From Streptomyces sp. HmicA12 (GTDB taxonomy: Bacteria; Actinomycetota; Actinomycetes; Streptomycetales; Streptomycetaceae): a stretch of DNA of 64,000 nt. The position numbers were made by a program, and so were the translations under genes. Every line of letters starts with the position of its first letter. Position 1 is the first letter of the stretch. Of the stretch, positions 42,699-52,925 are shown piece after piece. A model generated the notes under the pieces. The model ran no database searches and had not been told where the DNA came from. It worked only from the letters and a program-made list of their open reading frames with translations. Location of the stretch: positions 1 through 64,000 of the forward strand of contig NZ_KB891808.1 of the NCBI RefSeq assembly GCF_000373565.1, written 5' to 3'.

Positions 42699-42761
42699 AG
42701 GGCAAACCCCATACGGGAACTCCACCACCGGTGTCAGCACCTCCTCGGGGGACTCCGTCAC
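42699..42761 (-). pseudogene. Possible N-terminal fragment of the NlpC/P60 gene
   Basis: From a GTG at 42761 the frame reads VTESPEEVLTPVVEFPYG before running into the IS3 left end. It has a stop directly upstream and a plausible coding composition. It may be the true start of the interrupted NlpC/P60 gene. This is inference from position only. Confidence 0.35.
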
Positions 42762-42798
42762 CGTCGGCTAGTCACCGCGCGCCGCTCCGAGTCGTACC

Positions 42799-42826
42799 GG
42801 CCCATCAACCGATCGGTTGATGGGCC
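42799..42826. promoter_or_regulatory. 28-bp perfect palindrome upstream of the ABC/two-component operon
   Basis: GGCCCATCAACCGA and its reverse complement meet with no spacer, giving a 28-bp perfect palindrome with the core CAACCGATCGGTTG. It lies 53 bases before the ABC transporter ATG. A zero-spacer palindrome suits a DNA-binding dimer (TetR-like operators have this look) better than an RNA terminator. No TetR gene is adjacent. Confidence 0.75.
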
Positions 42827-42879
42827 TTCGAGCGTGATGGGCGATGCCCGGCCCCCGCCCCGGCCGGGAGTCTTGAAGC

Positions 42880-43815
42880 ATGACGACAGGGACCAGTACC
42901 ACCGCCACGGCACCGCTCATCGAGGTGAGCGGGCTGCGCAAGGCCTACGACGGCCGGGCCGTCGTCGACGGGGTGTCGTTCTCCGTCGACGAAGGGGAGA
43001 TCTTCGGGATCCTCGGGCCCAACGGGGCCGGCAAGACCACCACCGTCGAGTGCGTGGAAGGTCTGCGGACGCCTGATGAGGGGCGGATCAGGGTCGCCGG
43101 GCTCGACCCGGTGCGGGATCACGCCGCCGTCACCGGGATCCTCGGCGCCCAGCTCCAGGAGAGCGAGATCCAGCCGAAGCTCACGGTCAAGGAGGCCCTG
43201 GAGCTGTACGCGGCGATCTACCCGGACCCCCTCGACTGGCGGCCGCTCGCCGAGCGGCTGCGGCTCACCGAGAAGCTCGGCACCCGGTTCGGCAAGCTCA
43301 GCGGCGGCCAGAAGCAGCGGCTGTTCATCGCCCTCGCCCTCGTCGGCAACCCGCGCGTCGTCGTCCTCGACGAGCTGACCACCGGCCTCGACCCGCGCGC
43401 CCGCCGCGACACCTGGGAGCTCATCGAGGACGTACGGGACAGCGGTGTCACCGTCCTGCTCGTCACCCACTTCATGGAGGAGGCGCAGCGGCTCTGCGAC
43501 CGCATCGCCGTCATCGACAAGGGCCGGGTCGCCGCGCTCGACACCCCGGCCGGGCTGATCCGGCAGGCCGCGGGCGCCACCGTCATCTCCTTCACACCCT
43601 CCGCGCCGCTGGACGAGCGGGACCTCGCCGCCCTGCCAGGGCTCGCCTCCACCGACCACCGCGACGGCCGGATCACCCTCACCGGCAGCGACGAGACGGT
43701 CAACGCCGTCATCACGCTGCTCGCCCGGCACCACATCACCGCCCACCAACTGCGTGTCTCCGACGCGACGTTGGACGACGCGTTCCTCGACCTGACGGGA
43801 GTCGGCCAGTCATGA
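42880..43815 (+). CDS. ABC transporter ATP-binding protein (drug export type)
   Basis: A 311-residue DrrA-like ATPase: Walker A GPNGAGKT, signature LSGGQKQR, Walker B VVLDELTTGLD, H-loop VTHFM, and a C-terminal domain ending with DATLDDAFLDLTG. It powers the ABC-2 permease encoded next, whose ATG overlaps its stop. The ATG at 42880 follows GGGAG by 9 bases. With the histidine kinase and regulator downstream it forms a four-gene operon. Confidence 0.93.
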   Translation: MTTGTSTTATAPLIEVSGLRKAYDGRAVVDGVSFSVDEGEIFGILGPNGAGKTTTVECVEGLRTPDEGRIRVAGLDPVRDHAAVTGILGAQLQESEIQPKLTVKEALELYAAIYPDPLDWRPLAERLRLTEKLGTRFGKLSGGQKQRLFIALALVGNPRVVVLDELTTGLDPRARRDTWELIEDVRDSGVTVLLVTHFMEEAQRLCDRIAVIDKGRVAALDTPAGLIRQAAGATVISFTPSAPLDERDLAALPGLASTDHRDGRITLTGSDETVNAVITLLARHHITAHQLRVSDATLDDAFLDLTGVGQS

Positions 43816-44573
43816 GCACCGCCGTTGCCGCAAGCACCCCCAACAAGGCAGTTCTGAAGGCCGAGTTCACGCTCTTCCGCCGCGAGGCCGGCAGCCTGAT
43901 CGGGATCCTGCTCTTCCCGGTCGCCCTGCTGGTGATCCTCGGGTCCATCCCGTCGTTCCGGGAGGCCGACGCCGGGCTCGGCGGCATCCGCCTGGTCGAC
44001 GCGTACGTCCCCGTCACCGTGCTCCTCGCCATGATCGCGGGCGGCGTCCAGTCGATGCCGCCGATCATCACCGGCTACCGCGAGCGCGGCGTCCTGCGCC
44101 GCATGTCGACGACTCCGGTACGCCCGTCCGCGCTGCTCAGCGCGCAGATGGGCATCCACGGCGGCGCGATCCTGCTGTCCGTCGCCGTGTGCCTGGCCGT
44201 CGGCCGCCTCGCCTTCGACGTGGCCCTGCCCCGGCAGCTCGCCGGATACCTGCTCGCCCTGGCCCTGTCCGTCGTCGTCGCCCTGTCGCTGGGCGCGCTG
44301 ATCGCCTCCCGGGCCCGTACGACGAAGATCTCCAACGCGATCGGCACCGTCGTCTTCTTCCCCGCGATGTTCTGCGCGGGGATGTGGCTGCCGGTGCAGG
44401 CGATGCCGGACGCACTGGCGCACATCGTCGAACTGACCCCGTTCGGCGCCTCCGCCCAAGCCATGAGCCAGGCCATGGCGGGGGACTGGCCCTCCTGGTC
44501 GCACCTGCTGGTGCTCGCCGTGTGGGCCGTGGGCCTGTCGGGTGCCGCGGCGCGCTGGTTCCGCTGGGAGTGA
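43812..44573 (+). CDS. ABC-2 type membrane permease
   Basis: A 253-residue permease with six predicted helices (LIGILLFPVALLVILGSI first) and the ABC-2 signature region around ARTTKISNAIGTVVFFPAMF then SGMWLPVQ-like CAGMWLPVQAMP. It pairs with the preceding ATPase to export drugs, lipids or peptides. The start overlaps the ATPase stop by four bases, showing translational coupling. Confidence 0.92.
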   Translation: MSTAVAASTPNKAVLKAEFTLFRREAGSLIGILLFPVALLVILGSIPSFREADAGLGGIRLVDAYVPVTVLLAMIAGGVQSMPPIITGYRERGVLRRMSTTPVRPSALLSAQMGIHGGAILLSVAVCLAVGRLAFDVALPRQLAGYLLALALSVVVALSLGALIASRARTTKISNAIGTVVFFPAMFCAGMWLPVQAMPDALAHIVELTPFGASAQAMSQAMAGDWPSWSHLLVLAVWAVGLSGAAARWFRWE

Positions 44574-44575
44574 GC

Positions 44576-45919
44576 ATGACCGTGACCGGGGCAGGCAGTG
44601 CCGGGCAGACTGAAGGCATGATCCACGGACCCGCACGCGAGCGCTCGGCGGCCGCGACCGAACTCGCCGACGCCGTCGCCACCGCCGAGGACCCCTGGCG
44701 CGTCGTCCACCGCTACGGCGCGTTCGTGCTGCTCGCCGTCGGTGTCGTGCTGGTCGCCGCCACGTCCGACGTGATCGGCATGAGCCACACGCAGTGGTAC
44801 GTCGTCGCGAGCCTGTCCGCCCTCGCGTGCGTGCTCCAGCTGTGGTGGCTCCGGGCGGAGCCGACCCCGATGCGCCCCTCCGCCGCCAGCGCGCTCGTCT
44901 ACTGGGCGCGCTGGGCGATCGGCTTCGTCGTCGCGCTGATCAACCCGTTCTTCGCGTTCTTCGCCGCCGCCGGCTACTACGACGCCGACCGGATGCTGCC
45001 GCGCTGGCAGCAGCGGCCCGGCATCCTCGCCTCGGTGATCATCGTGGCGGGTGCCCAGGCCGGCGGACTCTGGCCGGACAGCGCGCTCGGCTGGGCCGTC
45101 TTCGGCGCGCTCGTCGTCGCCAACATGGCGTTCGTCGTCATCACCGGGCACCTCCAGGAGAAGGAGCAGGAGCGGGCCCGGCTCCAGGTCCGCACGATCC
45201 AGGAACTCGCGGAGACCAACGAGGCCCTCCGGGTCGCCATGGACGAGAACGCCGCCCTGCACGCCCAACTCCTCGTCCAGGCGAGGGAAGCGGGCGTCGC
45301 CGACGAACGCCGCCGCCTCGCCGCCGAGATCCACGACACCATCGCGCAGGGCCTGACCGGGATCATCGCCCAGCTCCAGGTCGTCAAGAACGCCCCCACC
45401 CTGGAGACCGCCCGCGAACACCTCGACCGGGCCGACGCCCTCGCCCGGCACAGCCTCGGCGAGGCCCGCCGCTCCGTGCACAACCTCATCCCCGCGGCCC
45501 TGGCCGACGCCACGCTCGCGGAGGCGCTGAAGAAGACGGTGACGGAGTGGTCCGGGCGCACCGGCGTCCGCGCGGACTTCACCCTGACCGGCACCGCCCA
45601 GCCGCTGCACGACGAGATCGAGGCGACGCTGCTGCGCATCACGGAGGAGGCCCTCTCGAACGCCGCCCGGCACGCCCACGCCACCCGCCTCGGCGTCACC
45701 CTCTCCTTCATGGCCGGCGAGGTCACCCTCGACGTCCGCGACGACGGCCGCGGCTTCGACCCCCTCGCGCTGCCCGCCCGCACCGGCACCGCCGGCTTCG
45801 GCCTCGACGGCATGCGGGCCCGCGCCGAGCGCCTCGCGGGCGACGTCACGATCGAATCCGAGCCGGGCGGCGGCACGGCGATCTCCGCTCGCGTACCTTT
45901 GGTGCCCCATGAGCACTGA
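44576..45919 (+). CDS. Sensor histidine kinase (HisKA_3, DesK/NarX type)
   Basis: A 447-residue kinase with about five membrane helices in the first 190 residues, a coiled coil, then HisKA_3 with RRRLAAEIHDTIAQGL (phospho-His) and HATPase_c with ITEEALSNAARHA and VRDDGRGF. ATG at 44576 follows GGGAG; an in-frame ATG at 44618 with no ribosome binding site is an alternative. It overlaps the response regulator gene by 11 bases. It probably senses a membrane or drug signal tied to the transporter in the same operon. Confidence 0.92.
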   Translation: MTVTGAGSAGQTEGMIHGPARERSAAATELADAVATAEDPWRVVHRYGAFVLLAVGVVLVAATSDVIGMSHTQWYVVASLSALACVLQLWWLRAEPTPMRPSAASALVYWARWAIGFVVALINPFFAFFAAAGYYDADRMLPRWQQRPGILASVIIVAGAQAGGLWPDSALGWAVFGALVVANMAFVVITGHLQEKEQERARLQVRTIQELAETNEALRVAMDENAALHAQLLVQAREAGVADERRRLAAEIHDTIAQGLTGIIAQLQVVKNAPTLETAREHLDRADALARHSLGEARRSVHNLIPAALADATLAEALKKTVTEWSGRTGVRADFTLTGTAQPLHDEIEATLLRITEEALSNAARHAHATRLGVTLSFMAGEVTLDVRDDGRGFDPLALPARTGTAGFGLDGMRARAERLAGDVTIESEPGGGTAISARVPLVPHEH

Positions 45920-46553
45920 CCACACCATCAGCCTGCTGATCGTCGACGACCATCCCGTCGTGCGCGACGGACTCCGCGGCATGTTCGAGTCCGCCGCGGG
46001 CTTCACGGTCCTCGGCGAGGCGGCCGACGGCGTGGAGGGCGTCACCCGCGTCGCCGAACTCGACCCGGACGTCGTGCTGATGGACCTGCGGATGCCGGGC
46101 GGCGGAGGGGTCGACGCCATCAAGGAGCTCACCCGGCGCGGCGCCCGCGCCCGCGTCCTGGTCCTCACCACGTACGACACGGACTCCGACACGCTCCCCG
46201 CGATCGAGGCCGGCGCGACGGGCTACCTCCTCAAGGACGCCCCGCGCGAGGAACTGTTCGCGGCGGTCCGGGCGGCGGCCGATGGCCGCACCGTGCTCTC
46301 CCCGGCGGTCGCCTCCCGCCTGGTCACGGCGGTCCGCACGCCCGCCGCGCCCGCCGACGAGACGCTCTCCGCCCGCGAGCGCGAGGTCCTCGTCCTCGTC
46401 GCCCGGGGCACCTCGAACAAGGAGATCGCGCGCGAGCTGTTCATCAGCGAGGCCACGGTCAAGACCCATCTCACGCACATCTACGGCAAGTTGGGCGTCA
46501 AGGACCGCGCGGCGGCGGTCGCGGTGGCGTACGACCGGAAGATCCTCGGCTAG
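45909..46553 (+). CDS. NarL/LuxR-type response regulator
   Basis: A 214-residue regulator with a receiver domain (LLIVDDHPVVRDGL, phospho-Asp in VVLMDLRMPG, Lys in LLKDA) and a LuxR helix-turn-helix (LSAREREVLVLVARGTSNKE, then ISEATVKTHLTHIYGKLG). It is the partner of the kinase encoded just before it and likely activates the ABC transporter operon. Confidence 0.95.
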   Translation: MSTDHTISLLIVDDHPVVRDGLRGMFESAAGFTVLGEAADGVEGVTRVAELDPDVVLMDLRMPGGGGVDAIKELTRRGARARVLVLTTYDTDSDTLPAIEAGATGYLLKDAPREELFAAVRAAADGRTVLSPAVASRLVTAVRTPAAPADETLSAREREVLVLVARGTSNKEIARELFISEATVKTHLTHIYGKLGVKDRAAAVAVAYDRKILG

Positions 46554-46574
46554 GTCGCCTCCGGGCCCGCGGCC

Positions 46575-47555
46575 TCAGGCGATCTGCTCGGGCGTCACGC
46601 TCACCCACCCCCGGTCGGCCGTGACCTCCTGCCCCAGCTCCTTCTGCCGCGCCACCGCGTCCGCCTTCATCGCCTCCAGCTCCGCCCGGTGGCCGTCCCC
46701 GCGATCGACCCACAACCGCACACCCCCGCGCGCGACATCGACCGACCGGAACAGCATCGGCCCGTCGCTGCGGGGCGTGTCCCCGGCGGCGAGCACCGGC
46801 CCGCGCCAGGCGTCGATGTACGTACGGACGGCGGCGGGCTTGCCCTCGTACCAGGTCAGCGGCGCGCACAGGGTAGGCGTCAACTCCCGCTCGGCCAGCG
46901 CCTCCTGGTCGAAGGTCCCGGCCGCGATCTCCCGGCGCGACGTCGTCACGGCGCCGGTCGCGCGGTCCTTCAGCAGGGCCGAGACCCCGATGACGTTCTC
47001 CGCCCGCACGCCGTACCCGTACCGCGGATCAGACAGCACCATCCGTACGAGATCCTCGCTCGCGGCGCTCACCACGTACACCTCGATGCCGTGCGCGCGC
47101 AGCATGCGGTACAGCTCCCGCATCCCCCTCGACACGCGCGGGGGCCGTGCGCCGCCCGGCAGTTCACCCTCGTACGCCATCAACTCGTCGACGTACGACT
47201 TGAGTTCGCGCAGCGTGAAGCCGGAGAAGACCTGCACGGCCCACGGATAGCCGATCTGGTCGTCGATCGCGCACAGCCGGTCGTAGTACGCGGTGAGGGT
47301 CTCCCTGCGGCCCGCCGTGTCGGCGAAGGGGACGACCTCGAGGGACGCGGCCACCGTGTCCCGCGTCAGCACGCCCCTCATCTCCAGGAAGGGCAGCAGC
47401 GACTCCTCCAGGTCACCCCGGTACGTGGTGTTGTCGGCGTCGAACGTCGCGTACGCGCCCTGGTCCTCGTGTGCCGCGACGACCCGGGCGAGGGCCATGG
47501 CCTGCGCCCGCGGCCAGTGCTCCAGCTCGGCGGCGATCTTGTCTACGGGGGTCAC
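46575..47555 (-). CDS. HAD-family phosphatase, phosphorylcholine phosphatase-like
   Basis: A 326-residue HAD phosphatase. Motif I is ATFDADNTTYRGDLEESLLP with the two catalytic Asp; motif II is VYVVSAAS, and motif IV is LAAGDTPRSDGPML. The FDADNT..DLEE..LPFLE run resembles Pseudomonas phosphorylcholine phosphatase. No signal peptide is seen. GTG start at 47555, with TACCCT 8 bases before it. It lies 21 bases from the convergent response regulator. The substrate is inferred only. Confidence 0.8.
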   Translation of the reverse strand: MTPVDKIAAELEHWPRAQAMALARVVAAHEDQGAYATFDADNTTYRGDLEESLLPFLEMRGVLTRDTVAASLEVVPFADTAGRRETLTAYYDRLCAIDDQIGYPWAVQVFSGFTLRELKSYVDELMAYEGELPGGARPPRVSRGMRELYRMLRAHGIEVYVVSAASEDLVRMVLSDPRYGYGVRAENVIGVSALLKDRATGAVTTSRREIAAGTFDQEALAERELTPTLCAPLTWYEGKPAAVRTYIDAWRGPVLAAGDTPRSDGPMLFRSVDVARGGVRLWVDRGDGHRAELEAMKADAVARQKELGQEVTADRGWVSVTPEQIA

Positions 47556-47611
47556 GGCGGGCCAGGGTAATCGACCCTGCGGGGGAGGCGCCCGCGCCGC
47601 ATACTTGAACC

Positions 47612-48484
47612 ATGAGCCCCGGCTCGCGCGAATTCGTGCGCGCCAACCCCAGGCCCGGCGGCCCGGTCGTCTCGGCGGTCGGCTACCGCACCCAGGGCCT
47701 GCGCCCCGCGCTCCACCGCGGCCTGCCCTCCCCGTACCTCACGGTGATCTTCTCCCTCGACGGCCCCATCGCCACCGGCGCCACCCCGGAACAGGCCACC
47801 GGCGCGGACGCGGACCGCACCGACATCGTCCTGGGCGGCCTGCACCAGAGCCCGGCGTACATCAGGCAGCCCGAGCACGAGAGCGGCATCCAGCTCGCCG
47901 TGCACCCGCTCGCGTCCCGCGCGGTCCTCGGCGTCCCGGCCGCCGAGCTCACCGGGCGACTCGTCACGCCGGGAGCGGACGTCCTGGGCGGCGGTGCGGA
48001 CCGGGTCCGTTCCCGCATCGAGGAGTCGGCCGACTGGAACGACCGCTTCACGCACCTCTCCGGCTACCTGATGCGCGACGTCGGCACCGACCCGTTCGCG
48101 GGCGTGCGCCCCGAGGTCCTGGAGGCATGGACCTGGCTCGCCCGGCACCGCGGCGCCGGCACCCTGCGCGGCCTGGCCCGGCACGTCGCCCTCAGCGAGC
48201 GCCGCCTCACGGCCCTCTTCCGCGCCGAGACGGGCCTGAGCCCCAAGCAGGCCGCCCGCCTCATGCGCTTCCAGCACGCGAAGGCGGCGGTCGTACGCTC
48301 CGTCGCCACGGGCGCCCCGCGCGACCTGTCCCGGATCGCGGCCGAGCACGGCTACTGCGACCACTCCCACCTGGTGCGCGACTTCCGGCAGTACACCGGC
48401 CTGAGCCCGACCGGCTGGCTCGCCGAAGAGTGCCGGAACATCCAAGCCGGGGGACACGTCAACGGCGAAGACTCGAACCCATGA
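47612..48484 (+). CDS. AraC-family regulator
   Basis: A 290-residue regulator with an N-terminal sensor region (about 1-175) and a C-terminal AraC domain with two helix-turn-helix units (TLRGLARHVALSERRLTALF and LSRIAAEHGYCDHSHLVRDF, then YTGLSPTGW). The stop overlaps the VOC gene start (ATGA), so it is coupled to and likely controls that gene. No ribosome binding site is visible; CATACT lies 6 bases before the ATG. Confidence 0.9.
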   Translation: MSPGSREFVRANPRPGGPVVSAVGYRTQGLRPALHRGLPSPYLTVIFSLDGPIATGATPEQATGADADRTDIVLGGLHQSPAYIRQPEHESGIQLAVHPLASRAVLGVPAAELTGRLVTPGADVLGGGADRVRSRIEESADWNDRFTHLSGYLMRDVGTDPFAGVRPEVLEAWTWLARHRGAGTLRGLARHVALSERRLTALFRAETGLSPKQAARLMRFQHAKAAVVRSVATGAPRDLSRIAAEHGYCDHSHLVRDFRQYTGLSPTGWLAEECRNIQAGGHVNGEDSNP

Positions 48485-48903
48485 ACACGACAGAGAACAC
48501 TCGGCAACGGGAGCCCATGGTCTGGCCCAGCCTCCAGGCCACCGACGCCCCCGCCCTGATCGACTTCCTCGTCGACACCGTCGGCTTCCTGCGCACGGCG
48601 GTCTACGAGGACGGCGGCCTCGTCGCCCACGCCCAGCTCGACTGGCCCGAGGGTGGCGGCATCATGCTCGGCTCGCACAAACCCGACGCCGACCCGGGCA
48701 CGTGGTGCCAGACCCCCGGCACGTTCGGCGCCTACGTCGTCACGGACCGGGTCGACGAGCTGTACGCGCGCCTCGTCGACGCCGGCGTGAAGATCCTCCG
48801 CGAGATCGAGGACCAGCCGTACGGCAGCCGCGAGTTCACCGCCGCGGACCCGGAGGGCAACAAATGGTCCTTCGGCACGTACCGGGGCGAGCCGCGGCCC
48901 TGA
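48481..48903 (+). CDS. VOC-family (glyoxalase/bleomycin-resistance) protein
   Basis: A 140-residue vicinal-oxygen-chelate protein with two beta-alpha-beta-beta-beta units (PSLQATDAPALIDFLVDTVG and AYVVTDRVDELYARLVDAGV) ending in SREFTAADPEGNKWSFGTY. Members bind metal and either detoxify small molecules or sequester antibiotics. Translationally coupled to the AraC gene. Confidence 0.9.
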   Translation: MNTTENTRQREPMVWPSLQATDAPALIDFLVDTVGFLRTAVYEDGGLVAHAQLDWPEGGGIMLGSHKPDADPGTWCQTPGTFGAYVVTDRVDELYARLVDAGVKILREIEDQPYGSREFTAADPEGNKWSFGTYRGEPRP

Positions 48904-49040
48904 AGCGTCACCCGGGCCAGGAAGTCGCGGACCGCGTCCGAGGAGCCGCCCCAGTCCGCCCAGTGGCCGCCGTGCACCCGCTCCTCGGACCCGTACAGGT
49001 CCTCGGGGCGCGAGCGCAGCCCCCAGCGTGCACATCGGGT
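48904..49040 (-). pseudogene. Possible 3' remnant of an unknown gene
   Basis: One minus-strand frame reads WGLRSRPEDLYGSEERVHGG and continues WADWGGSSDAVRDFLARV, with clear coding-like composition but no start and no stop before it enters the VOC gene on the other strand. It looks like the tail of a lost gene. No family is recognised. Confidence 0.3.
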
Positions 49041-49062
49041 CGGGCCCCGCCGCTCACCCTCG

Positions 49063-51354
<2,292 letters not shown>

Positions 51355-51503
51355 CTGTCAGCCTCCCGCGGCTCCACGACTGATGAACGCGAGAAGGGCG
51401 CACGGCGTCCCGGCCGCGCTCCCCTCTGGCCTTCCCCACTGTTCTGCCCAGAGCTTGGGTCGCACTCACGTTTCCCCAGCGGGGTGCCCGTCGTTGGCCT
51501 GGC

Positions 51504-52724
51504 GTGAGAACAGCTGTGAGGCGCGCGCGGCGCGCAGGGGCGACACTGGCCGCCGTACTGACATGGGCAGGACTGGTCGGCGCGCTCGCCGGCTGCGACG
51601 CGACCGAGTCGCTCGGCAAGCCGCGGTCGCCCGAGGACATGATCCGGGTGACACCGGACGACGCGAGCAAGGACGTGACGGCCGACGGCAGACTCCGGGT
51701 CGAGGTCCCCGAGGGCCGGCTGGAGTCCGTCAAGGTCGTACGGATCCAGGACGCGCAGGAGGAGGCCGTGCCGGGCCGCCTGGCCGACGACGGCACGCGG
51801 TGGCAGCCCACCGGCGCGGGCGCCGACCGTCTCGCGCTCGCCGCGCAGTACACGGTCGACGCGGTCGCGGTCGACGACGACGGCCGCCGCATGGCCCGCC
51901 ACACGACCTTCAGCACCGCCGTCCCCGACGAGCGCTTCATCGGCTACGTGACGCCCGAGAACCGCGCCACGGTCGGCACCGGCATGATCGTGAAGGTGGC
52001 GTTCAACCGGGAGATCGAGAACCGGGCCGCGGTCGAGCGCGCCGTCCGCGTCACGGCGAACCCGCCGGTCGAGGTCGCCCCGCACTGGTTCGGCAAGGAG
52101 CGCCTCGACCTCCGGCCCAAGAAGTACTGGAAGCCCGGCACCAAGGTCACCGTCGACCTGAAGCTGCGTGACGTGGAGGGCACGCCCGGCGTCTACGGCC
52201 AGCAGTACAAGACGTTCACCTTCACCGTCGGCCGCAGCCAGGTCTCCACCGTCGACGCGGCCGCGCACACCATGGAGGTCGTCCGGGACGGCGAGCTGGT
52301 GGACACCCTGCCGATCACGGCGGGGGCGCCGCGTTCGACCACGTACAACGGGAAGATGGTGGTGACCGAGATGCACGAGGTCACCCGCATGAACAGCCGC
52401 ACCGTCGGCTTCGGCGGCGAGTACGACATCCCGGACGTGCCGCACGCCATGCGGCTCACCGACTCCGGCACCTTCCTGCACGGCAGTTACTGGTCGGGCG
52501 GCGCCTTCGGCTCCACGAACGTGAGCCACGGCTGCGTCGGCCTGCGTGACGTCAAGGGCGGCAGCTCGCAGACCCCCGCCGGATGGTTCTTCGACCGCAC
52601 CCTCATCGGGGACGTCGTCGAGGTGAAGAACAGCGCTGACAAGAAAGTGGCTCCTGACAACGGCCTCGGCGGCTGGAACATGGACTGGGAGGCCTGGAAG
52701 GCCGGGGGCGCGGCACGTTCTTAG
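51504..52724 (+). CDS. L,D-transpeptidase lipoprotein, paralogue 1
   Basis: A 406-residue cell-wall enzyme that makes 3-3 peptidoglycan crosslinks. The signal peptide ends in a lipobox (LVGALAGC, Cys near 31). Two Ig-like domains (about 40-250) precede the YkuD domain with FLHGSYW and the catalytic SHGCVGLRD motif. It ends with a Trp-rich tail (GGWNMDWEAWK). The GTG at 51504 has no strong ribosome binding site. It is divergent from glgX. Carbapenems target this family. Confidence 0.92.
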   Translation: MRTAVRRARRAGATLAAVLTWAGLVGALAGCDATESLGKPRSPEDMIRVTPDDASKDVTADGRLRVEVPEGRLESVKVVRIQDAQEEAVPGRLADDGTRWQPTGAGADRLALAAQYTVDAVAVDDDGRRMARHTTFSTAVPDERFIGYVTPENRATVGTGMIVKVAFNREIENRAAVERAVRVTANPPVEVAPHWFGKERLDLRPKKYWKPGTKVTVDLKLRDVEGTPGVYGQQYKTFTFTVGRSQVSTVDAAAHTMEVVRDGELVDTLPITAGAPRSTTYNGKMVVTEMHEVTRMNSRTVGFGGEYDIPDVPHAMRLTDSGTFLHGSYWSGGAFGSTNVSHGCVGLRDVKGGSSQTPAGWFFDRTLIGDVVEVKNSADKKVAPDNGLGGWNMDWEAWKAGGAARS

Positions 52725-52740
52725 CCGAAAAGCGGCGGTG

Positions 52741-52793
52741 CCGGTGCCCCGACCGCAGTCGTTCGGCGGTCCGAAAGGGGGGTGGGGCACCGG
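52741..52793 (+). terminator. Nested terminator hairpin between the L,D-transpeptidase genes
   Basis: CCGGTGCCCC (52741-52750) pairs perfectly with GGGGCACCGG (52784-52793), and an inner GACCGC (52751-52756) pairs with GCGGTC (52766-52771). It lies 17 bases after the first L,D-transpeptidase stop, so the second gene probably has its own promoter. Confidence 0.75.
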
Positions 52794-52925
52794 CGGTTGG
52801 GACTAAACGGTGACATAGTTCGGGGCTCCGTTTTCCCAGGTCGTGTGGTTATCTTTCGCAGTGCGCGCGCGGACGCGCTGGGGTGCGGGCCCTGGACCGG
52901 GGCCCGGCGAGGGGAGACGAACATC

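Larger units (their letters stand above)
42260..42700 (-). mobile_element. IS3-family insertion sequence remnant
   Basis: The piece holds a complete orfA and only the first ~30 codons of orfB. Its left end is near 42700, where the minus strand begins TGAAATGTGGACATCTC, a plausible IS3-type tip. The right end and most of orfB are missing and the sequence passes directly into the NlpC/P60 gene, so the element has suffered a deletion. It cannot transpose by itself. Confidence 0.75.

Noticed and set aside
42468..42761. Single 97-residue gene spanning the IS3 left end
   Set aside because: The frame is chimeric. It joins a short non-IS segment with an out-of-frame part of orfA.
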